Shown: positions 1-6,776, numbered from the stretch's first letter. The stretch: DNA of 6,776 nucleotides from UBA11222 sp030652895 (GCA_038318895.1 JBBQCS010000121.1:1-6776), one strand, 5' to 3'. Notes: a model not told the origin generated them from the sequence alone. Translations and numbers: made by a program.

Positions 1-1
1 A

Positions 2-886
2 TCACCGAATCTGACTATCACCGGCGTATCACCACCACCTCCCCCGTCGGGATCATTCTCGGGGGTGCTGGTTAACACGGATATTCATGACTTTTATTTC
101 AGCACCACAGCCAGCGGCCTAGTCACCATCCGCGCTGTGGAAACGGTGGATGACGATAGTGATTTTGATCCCGTGATTGCGCTGTATTTTGATGACGGGA
201 TTCTTGACGATGTGGATTTCATTGCCTTTGACGATGATGGCGGTGGGGGGCCCTCAGGTTTGGAAAGCCTGCTGAACCTAACCTTGGCGACGGGGAATTA
301 TCTGTTGCGGGTCGGCACTCACGGCTATGTTGCAAGCGCGTTGGGCGCCACCTTGGGCGGCCATCACGACGGCACTGACTACACGCTTTCGATCACTGGC
401 GACTTCGTGGTAGGGGGCAGCGGGCCAACTTCGCCACCGCCGCCACCTCCACCGCCTCCTCCGCCGGTGGTTGAGCCACCCGTGACCCCACCTCCGCCGC
501 CGGTGGTCGAGCCACCCGTGACCCCACCTCCGCCGCCGCCCGTGGTCGAGCCACCCGTGACGCTCCCGCCGCCGCCGCCCGTGGTCGAGCCACCCGTGAC
601 GCCGCCGCCTCTGGTCGAGACGCCGCCGCCGCCGCCCGTCATCGAGGCGCAGGAAATGGTGCTGCAACAGGTTATGCAAACCAGCGTCACAATCGTCAAT
701 CAGGTCAATGCGTTGAGTGATGAGCGCAATGAAACATCAACAGGCGATGAACGGATTAATGAAGCTAGGCTTCCAGGCAACCCCGCCAACAATACCTATG
801 TACGGGTGGTCCAGCCGGAAGATATTGGCAACGCTGCCGACGCGGACGCCGCCCCGGCCGTAACTGCCAACTGTGTCTGTAACTGA
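2..886 (+). CDS. Partial DVUA0089-type domain protein with proline-rich repeat and short C-terminal tail (5' end missing)
   Basis: The frame is open to the left edge and ends at TGA 884-886, leaving 294 visible residues. A GTG at 65 could serve as a start, but the coding sense continues upstream (LTITGV, then five prolines, then GSFSGVLVNTDIHDFYF), so I treat the gene as 5'-truncated. About residues 17-135 form one beta-rich, Asp/Gly-rich domain: 'SGVLVNTDIHDFYF', an 'SDFDP' motif followed by 'IALY', 'DDDGGGG', 'SLLNLTLATGNYLLRVG', and a closing 'DYTLSITGD'. This pattern resembles the DVUA0089 family, a domain of secreted or surface proteins related in style to bacterial pre-peptidase C-terminal domains. 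A proline-rich linker follows (434-646), then about 80 polar residues ending in NCVCN. No membrane segment, PEP-CTERM or sorting motif is visible. The 'LTITG-Pro5' at the left edge echoes the end of this domain, suggesting an upstream copy. Function is unknown; export is inferred from the domain type only, because any signal peptide lies outside the window. It converges with mfd and shows no functional link to it. Confidence 0.75.
   Translation, partial: SPNLTITGVSPPPPPSGSFSGVLVNTDIHDFYFSTTASGLVTIRAVETVDDDSDFDPVIALYFDDGILDDVDFIAFDDDGGGGPSGLESLLNLTLATGNYLLRVGTHGYVASALGATLGGHHDGTDYTLSITGDFVVGGSGPTSPPPPPPPPPPPVVEPPVTPPPPPVVEPPVTPPPPPPVVEPPVTLPPPPPVVEPPVTPPPLVETPPPPPVIEAQEMVLQQVMQTSVTIVNQVNALSDERNETSTGDERINEARLPGNPANNTYVRVVQPEDIGNAADADAAPAVTANCVCN
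434..646 (+). repeat. Proline-rich tandem repeat (unit PPPPPVVEPPVT, 36-39 bp)
   Basis: Inside the left-hand gene, a run of prolines is followed by four copies of VVEPPVT, starting at 467, 503, 542 and 581, so the period is 36, 39 and 39 bp. Each copy is separated by 5-6 prolines (one spacer has Leu first). A degenerate end follows (LVETPPPPPVIE). Copies 2-4 share an identical 20-nt core beginning gtggtcgagcc; copy 1 differs by one base. The low divergence suggests recent expansion or homogenisation by slippage or unequal recombination. The length variation is in whole proline codons, so the frame is kept. The segment probably forms an extended, stiff polyproline linker or a periplasm/cell-wall spanning stalk; that role is inferred. 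Confidence 0.9.
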
Positions 887-910
887 CAGGGCGGGGGATG
901 AATTTGGATT

Positions 911-936
911 GAAAAGACGAACGCGTGGAATGTTCG
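911..936 (-). terminator. Possible weak intrinsic terminator downstream of mfd
   Basis: Read on the - strand, CGAAC and GTTCG (936-932 and 922-918) form a 5-bp stem with a 9-nt loop, followed directly by TCTTTTC (917-911). It lies 28 bp beyond the mfd stop, where a terminator would be expected. The stem is short and the T-run is broken, so this is a weak candidate. Nothing comparable is seen on the + strand for the convergent gene. The rest of the 77-bp gap 887-963 shows no other feature. Confidence 0.25.
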
Positions 937-963
937 CACCTTAATAATCTAACGCATCCCAGC

Positions 964-3900
964 CTATGCCGCCGCGCTCGCCACCCGCGCGATACCGGAA
1001 AGCGTGCGGGTCAGATTTTGCACCCCGGCCAGTCGCTCGTCCGTTGTTTCCCAACTGCGTTGATAAATCATTTTATGATCGGGGCGCAGTTTAGCGGTCT
1101 TGCCATGCCGGGTCAGAAAATCCACCAGTCCGGCCGGATTGGCGAACGTATCATTGCGGAAAGCCACAACCGCGCCTTTTGGCCCGGCGTCAATTTTGGC
1201 GATGCCCGCCAACCGGCAATGCTGCTTGATAGCGACAATTTTCAAGAGCTGATTCACTTCATCCGGCAGTGGCCCGAACCGGTCGATCAATTCGGCGGCG
1301 ATGGAGTCTATCTCCTCACGCCCTTCCAGTTGCGACAGGCGGCGATAGAGCGACAGACGCACGTTCAGATCCGCCACATAGGATTCCGGGATCAACACCG
1401 ACGCGCCCAGACTGATCTGCGGCGACCAATGGTCGGCAACCTCGGCGTCCGCGCCACCGCTGCGTAATGCGGCGACCGCTTCTTCCAGCATTTCCTGATA
1501 CAGCTCAAATCCCACTTCGCGGATATGGCCGGACTGTTCCTCGCCCAGAAGATTTCCCGCTCCACGAATGTCCATGTCGTGGCTGGCCAGGCTGAACCCC
1601 GCGCCCAAAGTATCCAGCGTCTGTAGCACCTTCAGACGTTTTTCAGCATTCGGCGTGATGACCTTTTTGGGCGGCAGCGTCAGATAACAAAACGCCCGCA
1701 CCTTCGAGCGCCCAATGCGGCCCCGCAACTGATAGAGTTGCGCCAGCCCGAACATGTCGGCGCGATGCACCAGCATGGTATTGGCGGTGGGAATATCGAG
1801 CCCGGACTCGATAATCGTAGTGCTCAGCAACACATCATATTTGCGGTCATAGAACGCGTTCATCACATCGTCCAGTTGCCCGGGCGGCATTTGCCCATGC
1901 GCCACCACATATTTTATCTCCGGCACGAATTCCTTCAGATAGGCTTCGGCTTCCGGCAGATCGGCGATGCGCGGGCAGACGTAGAAGCTTTGCCCGCCGC
2001 GATAATGCTCGCGCAGCAACGCCTCGCGCAGCAGCACCGGGTCGAACGGCGAAACAAATGTGCGCACCGCCAGCCGGTCGACCGGCGGCGTCGCGATAAC
2101 CGACAGTTCCCGCATACCCGAAAGCGCCAGTTGCAATGTGCGTGGAATAGGCGTTGCCGTCATGGTCAGCACATGCACATCGGCGCGCAACTGCTTCAGG
2201 CGTTCCTTGTGCCCTACCCCGAAATGCTGTTCTTCATCGACGATCAGCAGCCCGATATTTTTGAACTGTATATTTTTGCCAAGCAGCGCATGGGTGCCGA
2301 TGACAATATCGACCTGCCCTTCGCTGATTTCCTTTTTTAGTATGTTGGCCTGTTTGGCGGGCACCATGCGCGACAGTTGCGCAATACGCACCGGCATGCC
2401 CTCAAAGCGCTGCAGAAACGTCTGATAATGCTGCCGGCACAACAATGTGGTGGGCACAATTACGGCGACCTGAAAGCCGGACATGACCCCCACAAAGGCC
2501 GAACGCAGCGCGACCTCGGTCTTGCCAAAACCGACATCGCCGCAAATCAGCCGGTCCATCGGGCGGCCGCTTGCCAGATCATTCTGAACGTCTTCTATGG
2601 CGCGGATTTGGTCTTCGGTTTCCTGATAGGGGAAACGGGCACAAAATTCCGTATACATCCCATCGGGCGGATAGACCGGGGTAACATCCCGCAACGCCCG
2701 GGCGGCAGCGACCTTGATTAATTCTTCGGCCATTTCCCGGATACGTTTTTTGAGCCGCGCGCGGCGGTTTTGCCATGCGGCGCTGCCGAGACGGTCAAGC
2801 GCCGCATGGGCGTCTTCCGAACCATAGCGGGTCAAAAGTTCAATGTTTTCGACCGGCAGATATAATTTGTCGCCACCATGATAACTCAACACCAGGCAGT
2901 CATGTGGCGCGCCGCTGATCTCAAGCGTCTGCAACCCCTCATACCGGCCAATGCCATGTTCTATATGCACCACCAGATCGCCCGCGCTCAGGCTTGAGGC
3001 TTCGGTTAGGAAGTTTTCCGCCCTTTTTTGTCGGCGGCTTTGGCGCACCAGCCGGTCGCCCAATATGTCCTGTTCGCCAATCAGCAGCAGATCATCGGTT
3101 TCAAAACCATTTTCAATACCAAGTACAATCAACCCGGCGGTTCCACGTGGCGCCGATTTCGCCTGTTCCCAGCTATCGGGGTAGACAATGGCGTTTAAGC
3201 CATGATCGGCAAGCACAGTACCCAGCCGTTCGCGCGATCCCGTGCTGTACGCCGCAATCAACACCTGCCTGCCTGCGGCCTGTGCGGCGATAACGTGATC
3301 GCGCACGGCCTCATAAATATTGACGGCTTCCTGTTTGCGCTCCGGTGCGAAGTTTCTGCATTGACGCCCGGCCATATCGACGGTCAATTCATTTTCCGGG
3401 GATTGGTAGGGCGTGAAATTTCGCACGCGATGCGAACTTAACAGCGCCTCCCATTCGTCCGCCGGTATATAGAGCGCGTCCGGCGAAAGCGGCTTGTAAC
3501 TGACGGCGAATTGACCGGGGTTCCTGGGCGCGGTGTTGCGCGCGTCATAATAGTCGGCAATCAGTCCGATGCGGCTGACAACCGCTTCGTCCGCCAGGTG
3601 ATCCATGCAGATTATGGGCGTGGCCGCACCGTCCGGCAGATAGTCGAAAAGAGTATCCAGGCGTTCATGAAACAGCGGCAGCCAGTGCTCCATGCCCTGA
3701 TATTTGCGGCCCTCGCTGATCGCTTCATACAGGGGATCGGCATCTGTCACGGTCCCAAAAGTGCGCACATATCCGGCGCGAAAGTGCCGGATGCTGGATT
3801 CGTCCAGGATAACTTCTGATACTGGCGTCAGAATGAGGCTTTTCAGTTTGCCCGTGCTGCGCTGGGTTTCGGGGTCAAACACCCGGATGGATTCCAGTAT

Positions 3901-4464
3901 GTCGCCAAAAAAATCCAGCCGCCGCGGCGCATCCGCCCCCGGTGGATAGACGTCCAGCAACCCGCCGCGCAGGGCAAAGTCGCCCGGTTCCATCACTGTG
4001 CCTGTCCGCGAATAACCGTTGCGCCCCAGATAGGCGATCATCGCTTCGATGTTCACCGCCTTTCCCGTGCGGGCGGTAAAGCTGTTTTCCGCCAGACCAG
4101 CTTTCGCCGGCACCCGCTGCAGAGCTGCATTAACGGTAGTCAGGATAACGAGATTATCAAGTTTCGCGCCAGGTTCGCTGAGCCGGTGCAACGCCGCCAT
4201 GCGCCTGCTGCTAAGATCAGGGTTAGGCGACACCCGGTCATAGGGTAAACCGTCCCACGCGGGAAATTCCAGCACCTCCACAGAAGGCGCAAAAAACGCC
4301 AACGCCTCCGCCAATGCCGCGGCGCGGGATGCATCGCGGGCAATATGCAGCACGCAGCTCCCTGTTCGCGCCATTTCGCCAAGCAACAGCGCGTCATACC
4401 CCTCCGGAACGCCGGAAACTGTTATCCGGCCTTTGCGGTCTATAATATTATTACTTATTTTCAA
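964..4464 (-). CDS. mfd: Transcription-repair coupling factor Mfd
   Basis: Mfd is a cytoplasmic ATP-dependent translocase that pushes RNA polymerase stalled at DNA lesions off the template and recruits UvrA to start nucleotide excision repair on the transcribed strand. The 1166 residues match the usual length (E. coli 1148). Domains seen: a UvrB-like N-terminal part (about 10-340, with PAWDGLPYDRVSP and RGGLLDVYPPG); a linker and degenerate domain to about 480; a CarD-like RNA polymerase interaction domain (about 490-560, VVHIEHGIGRYEGL); the superfamily 2 motor with Walker A GDVGFGKT (642-649), Walker B DEEQ (743-746), TATPIPRT (769-776) and motif VI QLRGRIGR (912-919); the RGAGNLLGEEQSG translocation element (967-979); and a C-terminal autoinhibitory domain (about 1010-1166). 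The TTG at 4464 is chosen because an in-frame TAG lies immediately upstream and the next good start, Met31, would remove residues that align with other Mfd proteins. No Shine-Dalgarno is visible. The start lies 4 bp after the sdhE stop, so translation is probably coupled. The stop is TAG at 964-966. The frame is intact. Confidence 0.97.
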   Translation of the reverse strand: MKISNNIIDRKGRITVSGVPEGYDALLLGEMARTGSCVLHIARDASRAAALAEALAFFAPSVEVLEFPAWDGLPYDRVSPNPDLSSRRMAALHRLSEPGAKLDNLVILTTVNAALQRVPAKAGLAENSFTARTGKAVNIEAMIAYLGRNGYSRTGTVMEPGDFALRGGLLDVYPPGADAPRRLDFFGDILESIRVFDPETQRSTGKLKSLILTPVSEVILDESSIRHFRAGYVRTFGTVTDADPLYEAISEGRKYQGMEHWLPLFHERLDTLFDYLPDGAATPIICMDHLADEAVVSRIGLIADYYDARNTAPRNPGQFAVSYKPLSPDALYIPADEWEALLSSHRVRNFTPYQSPENELTVDMAGRQCRNFAPERKQEAVNIYEAVRDHVIAAQAAGRQVLIAAYSTGSRERLGTVLADHGLNAIVYPDSWEQAKSAPRGTAGLIVLGIENGFETDDLLLIGEQDILGDRLVRQSRRQKRAENFLTEASSLSAGDLVVHIEHGIGRYEGLQTLEISGAPHDCLVLSYHGGDKLYLPVENIELLTRYGSEDAHAALDRLGSAAWQNRRARLKKRIREMAEELIKVAAARALRDVTPVYPPDGMYTEFCARFPYQETEDQIRAIEDVQNDLASGRPMDRLICGDVGFGKTEVALRSAFVGVMSGFQVAVIVPTTLLCRQHYQTFLQRFEGMPVRIAQLSRMVPAKQANILKKEISEGQVDIVIGTHALLGKNIQFKNIGLLIVDEEQHFGVGHKERLKQLRADVHVLTMTATPIPRTLQLALSGMRELSVIATPPVDRLAVRTFVSPFDPVLLREALLREHYRGGQSFYVCPRIADLPEAEAYLKEFVPEIKYVVAHGQMPPGQLDDVMNAFYDRKYDVLLSTTIIESGLDIPTANTMLVHRADMFGLAQLYQLRGRIGRSKVRAFCYLTLPPKKVITPNAEKRLKVLQTLDTLGAGFSLASHDMDIRGAGNLLGEEQSGHIREVGFELYQEMLEEAVAALRSGGADAEVADHWSPQISLGASVLIPESYVADLNVRLSLYRRLSQLEGREEIDSIAAELIDRFGPLPDEVNQLLKIVAIKQHCRLAGIAKIDAGPKGAVVAFRNDTFANPAGLVDFLTRHGKTAKLRPDHKMIYQRSWETTDERLAGVQNLTRTLSGIARVASAAA

Positions 4465-4468
4465 CTAT

Positions 4469-4738
4469 TTATACGCTATATTTAAATTTCAACATCATCT
4501 GCATGACCGGAGTATTTTCCTCTTCCGGCAGGGGCTCGCTACCACTTAGCCAGGCATAGAGATAGGGGTCCTCGATATCCAGAATCCGCTCAAACTGGCT
4601 TAGCTGTTCCGGGCTAAAATCTTTCAGATTCTGATCAGCAAAACTGCCCATGAGCAGATCCACCTCCCGCATGCCCCGATGCCAGGCGCGAAATTTGAGC
4701 CGCTTGCGCCGTATTTCCTGCTCGCTTTGTTCCGCCAT
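4469..4738 (-). CDS. sdhE: Succinate dehydrogenase flavinylation factor SdhE (SdhAF2 / DUF339 family)
   Basis: SdhE is a small cytoplasmic protein that helps attach FAD covalently to SdhA, the flavoprotein subunit of succinate dehydrogenase (TCA cycle and respiratory complex II). The signature RGMRE (residues 21-25 from the chosen start) matches the family RGxxE motif, preceded by RRKRLKFRAWH. It is followed by DLLMGSFAD, an 'LSQFERIL' helix and DIEDPYLYAWLSG, equivalent to the DDPDLFNWL part of E. coli SdhE. From ATG 4738 the protein has 89 residues, the normal family size, with a purine-rich GAAGGGCGGG just upstream as a ribosome-binding site. The frame also permits ATG at 4798 (109 aa, 20 extra residues MRQPGQYLLARQF...), but that start lacks a ribosome-binding site and lies at or upstream of the predicted transcription start, so I prefer 4738. 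The stop TAA (4471-4469) is 4 bp before the mfd TTG, indicating one transcript. It is divergent from recG. Confidence 0.93.
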   Translation of the reverse strand: MAEQSEQEIRRKRLKFRAWHRGMREVDLLMGSFADQNLKDFSPEQLSQFERILDIEDPYLYAWLSGSEPLPEEENTPVMQMMLKFKYSV

Positions 4739-4780
4739 TACCCGCCCTTCGCCGACGCCAAATTGCCGGGCCAGCAGATA

Positions 4781-4809
4781 CTGACCCGGTTGTCTCATTT
4801 TGATATAAT
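4781..4809 (+). promoter_or_regulatory. Predicted sigma70-type promoter of recG
   Basis: CTGACC (4781-4786, four of six matches to TTGACA) is separated by 17 bp from a perfect TATAAT (4804-4809). Transcription would start near 4816, giving a leader of about 33 nt before the recG ATG at 4849. The -35 falls inside the longer possible sdhE frame. The -10 overlaps the predicted divergent sdhE -10. This is a sequence match only. Confidence 0.6.
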
Positions 4810-4830
4810 AGTAGCCTTATATTCACTCAA
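4802..4830 (-). promoter_or_regulatory. Predicted promoter of sdhE-mfd
   Basis: On the - strand, TTGAGT (4830-4825, four of six matches) is followed after 17 bp by TATATC (4807-4802, four of six). Transcription would begin near 4795, which is 57 bp upstream of the preferred sdhE ATG at 4738 but inside the start codon region of the longer form (4798). An alternative -10, TATTAT (4810-4805), has poorer spacing (14 bp) to this -35. Weaker than the recG promoter. Confidence 0.4.
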
Positions 4831-4848
4831 TTGGAATCGCTTGTTCGA

Positions 4849-6776
4849 ATGCGGCCCGAAATCCTGTTTCCACTGTTCGCGCCGGTCAGCAGCCTTTCCG
4901 GCGTCGGCCCCAAGAACGCCAAACTGATAAGTCAGCTTGCAGGACCGCATGCTGTTGATCTGTGCTGGCATCTGCCGGGCGGGGTCATCGATCGCCGTTT
5001 CCGCCCGACACTGGCGGAGTTAACGCAAATCCATGACGGGACTATTGTCACCCTTACCCTGCGGGTCTGGGCGCATGAACCATCGGCCAGCAAGCGCACC
5101 CCCTACCGGGTCCGCTGTACTGATGGCAGCGGTGGTGAAATCACACTGGTCTTCTTTCATGCGCGGCCGGATTATCTGCTACGCGTTCTGCCGGAAGGGG
5201 CTATCCGCGTGGTAAGCGGCAGACTGGAACATTATCGCGACACGCTGCAAATCACCCATCCCGATTATATTCTCGCCGAAGAAGAAGCCGCCGCACTGCC
5301 GGAGGTGGAACCGGTTTATCCGATGACCGCCGGTCTCAGTCCCAAGACCCTGGCCAAGGCAATCCGGGGGGCGCTGTCCCATGCGCCGCGGCTTCCTGAA
5401 TGGCAGGACGGGCCCTGGCTGCGCAAAAACAACTGGCCTGGCTGGTATGAAAGTTTGCTGGCGGTACATAAACCCACAACAGGTGACGACCTCACCGCGA
5501 CGCACCCTGCCCGTATGCGGCTGGCTTATGATGAACTGCTGGCCAATCAACTGGCGCTGATGCTGACACGGCGTGCCATGCGCCGCCAAACGGGCCAAAA
5601 AATTGCCGGTGACGGGCGGCTGCGGGACAGGCTGATTGCCGCCCTGCCCTTCCGGCTCACCCCATCGCAGATCGTGGCGCTGGCGGAAATTTCCGGCGAT
5701 ATGGCCAGCGCCGGGCGTATGTTGCGCCTGCTGCAAGGCGATGTGGGCAGCGGCAAAACCATTGTTGCTCTGCTCAGTATGCTGATTGCCGTTGAAAATG
5801 GCGGTCAGGCCGCAATGATGGCGCCAACAGAAATTCTCGCACGCCAGCATTATGCCGTGATTGCGCCGCTGTGTGAGGCCATAGGAGTCAAGACCGCTTT
5901 GCTGACCGGGCGGGACAAGGGCAAGGCGCGCGAAGCCCTTCTGGCCGGATTTGCCGATGGAGATATACCCATTATTATGGGCACCCACGCGCTGTTTCAG
6001 GATGACGTGGTGTTTCACGATTTGCAAATGGCGGTAATTGATGAACAGCACCGCTTCGGCGTACACCAACGGTTACTCTTGTCAGAAAAAGGTGTTCGCA
6101 CGGTGGATACCCTGGTGATGAGCGCAACTCCCATTCCCCGCACACTTACCCTGACAGTGTATGGCGACATGGATACGTCCCGGCTGCTGGAAAAACCTCC
6201 CGGGCGTATGCCGGTGGACACCAGGGTATTGCCGCTGGCGCGCACGGACGACGTTATTTCCGGGTTGCGCCGCGCCATTGACGGCGGGGCGCAGGCCTTC
6301 TGGATTTGCCCGCTGGTGGAAGAATCCGAATTGATAGATGCAGCCGCAGCGCAAGAACGTCACGCCGCGTTGCGCGAGATTTTCGGCGATCGCATAGGCC
6401 TCGTGCATGGCCGTATGAAAGCCGTCGAAAAAGACAAGGCCATGGATGATTTTGTGAACCAGCGCACCAGTATCCTTGTGGCGACCACGGTCATTGAAGT
6501 GGGCGTGGATGTGCCCAACGCCTCCATCATGATCATCGAACATGCCCAGCGTTTCGGCCTGGCGCAATTGCATCAGCTCCGCGGCCGCGTGGGCCGCGGG
6601 GCGCGCGCTTCCACCTGCATGTTGCTATACCAGGCCCCGCTCGGCGAAATGGCCAAAGCGCGGCTGCGAATTTTGCGCGAAACCGACGACGGCTTCCGCA
6701 TCGCCGAAGAGGATTTGCGCCTGCGCGGCGCCGGCGAAGTGCTGGGCGTCAAGCAAAGCGGCATCCCGGAATTCCG
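4849..6776 (+). CDS. recG: ATP-dependent DNA helicase RecG (3' end beyond the window)
   Basis: RecG is a cytoplasmic superfamily 2 double-strand DNA translocase that regresses stalled replication forks and processes Holliday junctions, D-loops and R-loops. From ATG 4849, 642 codons run without a stop to the right edge; full-length RecG is usually about 690-700 residues, so about 50 C-terminal residues are missing. Seen in order: GVGPK (18-22) and LPGGVIDRRF in the N-terminal part; the OB-fold wedge domain (about 50-150, with RVRCTDGSGGEITLVFF and LRVLPEGAIRVVSGRLE); 'VEPVYPMTAGLS'; Walker A GDVGSGKT (297-304); PTEILARQH; GTHALFQ; Walker B DEQHRFGVHQR (398-408), the RecG form; SATPIPRT (425-432); 'ATTVIEVGVDVPNA' (545-558); motif VI QLRGRVGR (576-583); and RGAGEVLGVKQSG (626-638), the translocation element. 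The start is supported by the MRPEILFPLFAPV opening typical of alphaproteobacterial RecG. The Shine-Dalgarno is weak (a GGAA about 12 bp upstream). It is transcribed divergently from sdhE-mfd. Confidence 0.97.
   Translation, partial: MRPEILFPLFAPVSSLSGVGPKNAKLISQLAGPHAVDLCWHLPGGVIDRRFRPTLAELTQIHDGTIVTLTLRVWAHEPSASKRTPYRVRCTDGSGGEITLVFFHARPDYLLRVLPEGAIRVVSGRLEHYRDTLQITHPDYILAEEEAAALPEVEPVYPMTAGLSPKTLAKAIRGALSHAPRLPEWQDGPWLRKNNWPGWYESLLAVHKPTTGDDLTATHPARMRLAYDELLANQLALMLTRRAMRRQTGQKIAGDGRLRDRLIAALPFRLTPSQIVALAEISGDMASAGRMLRLLQGDVGSGKTIVALLSMLIAVENGGQAAMMAPTEILARQHYAVIAPLCEAIGVKTALLTGRDKGKAREALLAGFADGDIPIIMGTHALFQDDVVFHDLQMAVIDEQHRFGVHQRLLLSEKGVRTVDTLVMSATPIPRTLTLTVYGDMDTSRLLEKPPGRMPVDTRVLPLARTDDVISGLRRAIDGGAQAFWICPLVEESELIDAAAAQERHAALREIFGDRIGLVHGRMKAVEKDKAMDDFVNQRTSILVATTVIEVGVDVPNASIMIIEHAQRFGLAQLHQLRGRVGRGARASTCMLLYQAPLGEMAKARLRILRETDDGFRIAEEDLRLRGAGEVLGVKQSGIPEF

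Noticed and set aside
278..699. Glycine- and arginine-rich open frames on the - strand across the proline repeat (278-679, 379-699, 393-593).
   Set aside because: They are reverse-strand readings of the CCG/CCA proline codons; their composition is fully explained by the repeat, and the + strand frame has clear domain structure.
918..936. CGAAC-N9-GTTCG as a LexA-type operator.
   Set aside because: The Gram-positive-type box needs a 4-bp spacer and the alphaproteobacterial form is a direct repeat. The site is between convergent gene ends, so a weak terminator is a better reading.
925..1467. A 180-residue + strand frame overlapping the 3' end of mfd.
   Set aside because: It is antisense to the conserved C-terminal domain of Mfd and shows no recognisable domain or ribosome-binding site.
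1738..2340. A 200-residue + strand frame inside mfd.
   Set aside because: It lies antisense to the Mfd helicase motifs and has no family features.
4843..4878. GTTC elements around the recG start as a possible alphaproteobacterial LexA box (GTTC-N7-GTTC).
   Set aside because: The GTTC copies at 4843 and 4875 are 28 bp apart, not 7; no matching direct repeat exists in the gap, so SOS control is not supported.
5179..6069. A 296-residue - strand frame inside recG, the longest antisense frame.
   Set aside because: It is rich in His, Gln and Arg as expected of a GC-rich antisense shadow, and recG is unmistakable and uninterrupted on the opposite strand.
4849..6776. A possible frameshift or early break in recG, since the gene has no closed frame in the window.
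   Set aside because: Codon-by-codon translation runs through all motor motifs without a stop to base 6776; the gene simply leaves the window.

Overview
The window carries a compact alphaproteobacterial housekeeping locus plus the 3' end of an unrelated secreted-type gene. From left to right: the 3' part of a gene for a modular, Asp/Gly-rich protein with a DVUA0089-type domain and a proline-rich repeat (+ strand, open at the left edge); a 77-bp convergent gap; mfd, the transcription-repair coupling factor, complete on the - strand; sdhE, the succinate dehydrogenase flavinylation factor, on the - strand 4 bp upstream of mfd; a short divergent promoter region; and recG, the branched-DNA helicase, on the + strand, cut by the right edge after 642 codons. 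No RNA gene, insertion sequence, CRISPR array or phage signature was seen.

The organism is most likely a GC-rich alphaproteobacterium. The support is the recG // sdhE-mfd arrangement, which I recall as common in that class, the RecG N-terminus (MRPEILFPLFAPV, then a GVGPK motif), and a Mfd Walker B of the form DEEQHFG. I cannot name a genus. The left-hand protein does not narrow it, since DVUA0089-type domains are scattered among many Proteobacteria.

Functionally, mfd and recG are both DNA-repair translocases of superfamily 2. Mfd removes stalled RNA polymerase and recruits UvrA; RecG remodels stalled forks and Holliday junctions. They share the same motor and a similar RGxG...LG..QSG element after motif VI. 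SdhE, between them, serves FAD attachment to succinate dehydrogenase. It is coupled to mfd by position (the sdhE stop lies 4 bp before a TTG start), not by known function. recG and sdhE-mfd appear to be driven by two divergent sigma70-like promoters whose -10 elements overlap at about 4802-4809.

I found no undescribed system. The parts most worth a second look are the modular repeat protein at the left edge, the overlapping divergent promoters with the sdhE start question, and the TTG start of mfd with no visible ribosome-binding site. Nearly all other open frames are antisense shadows of mfd, recG and the proline-rich repeat.
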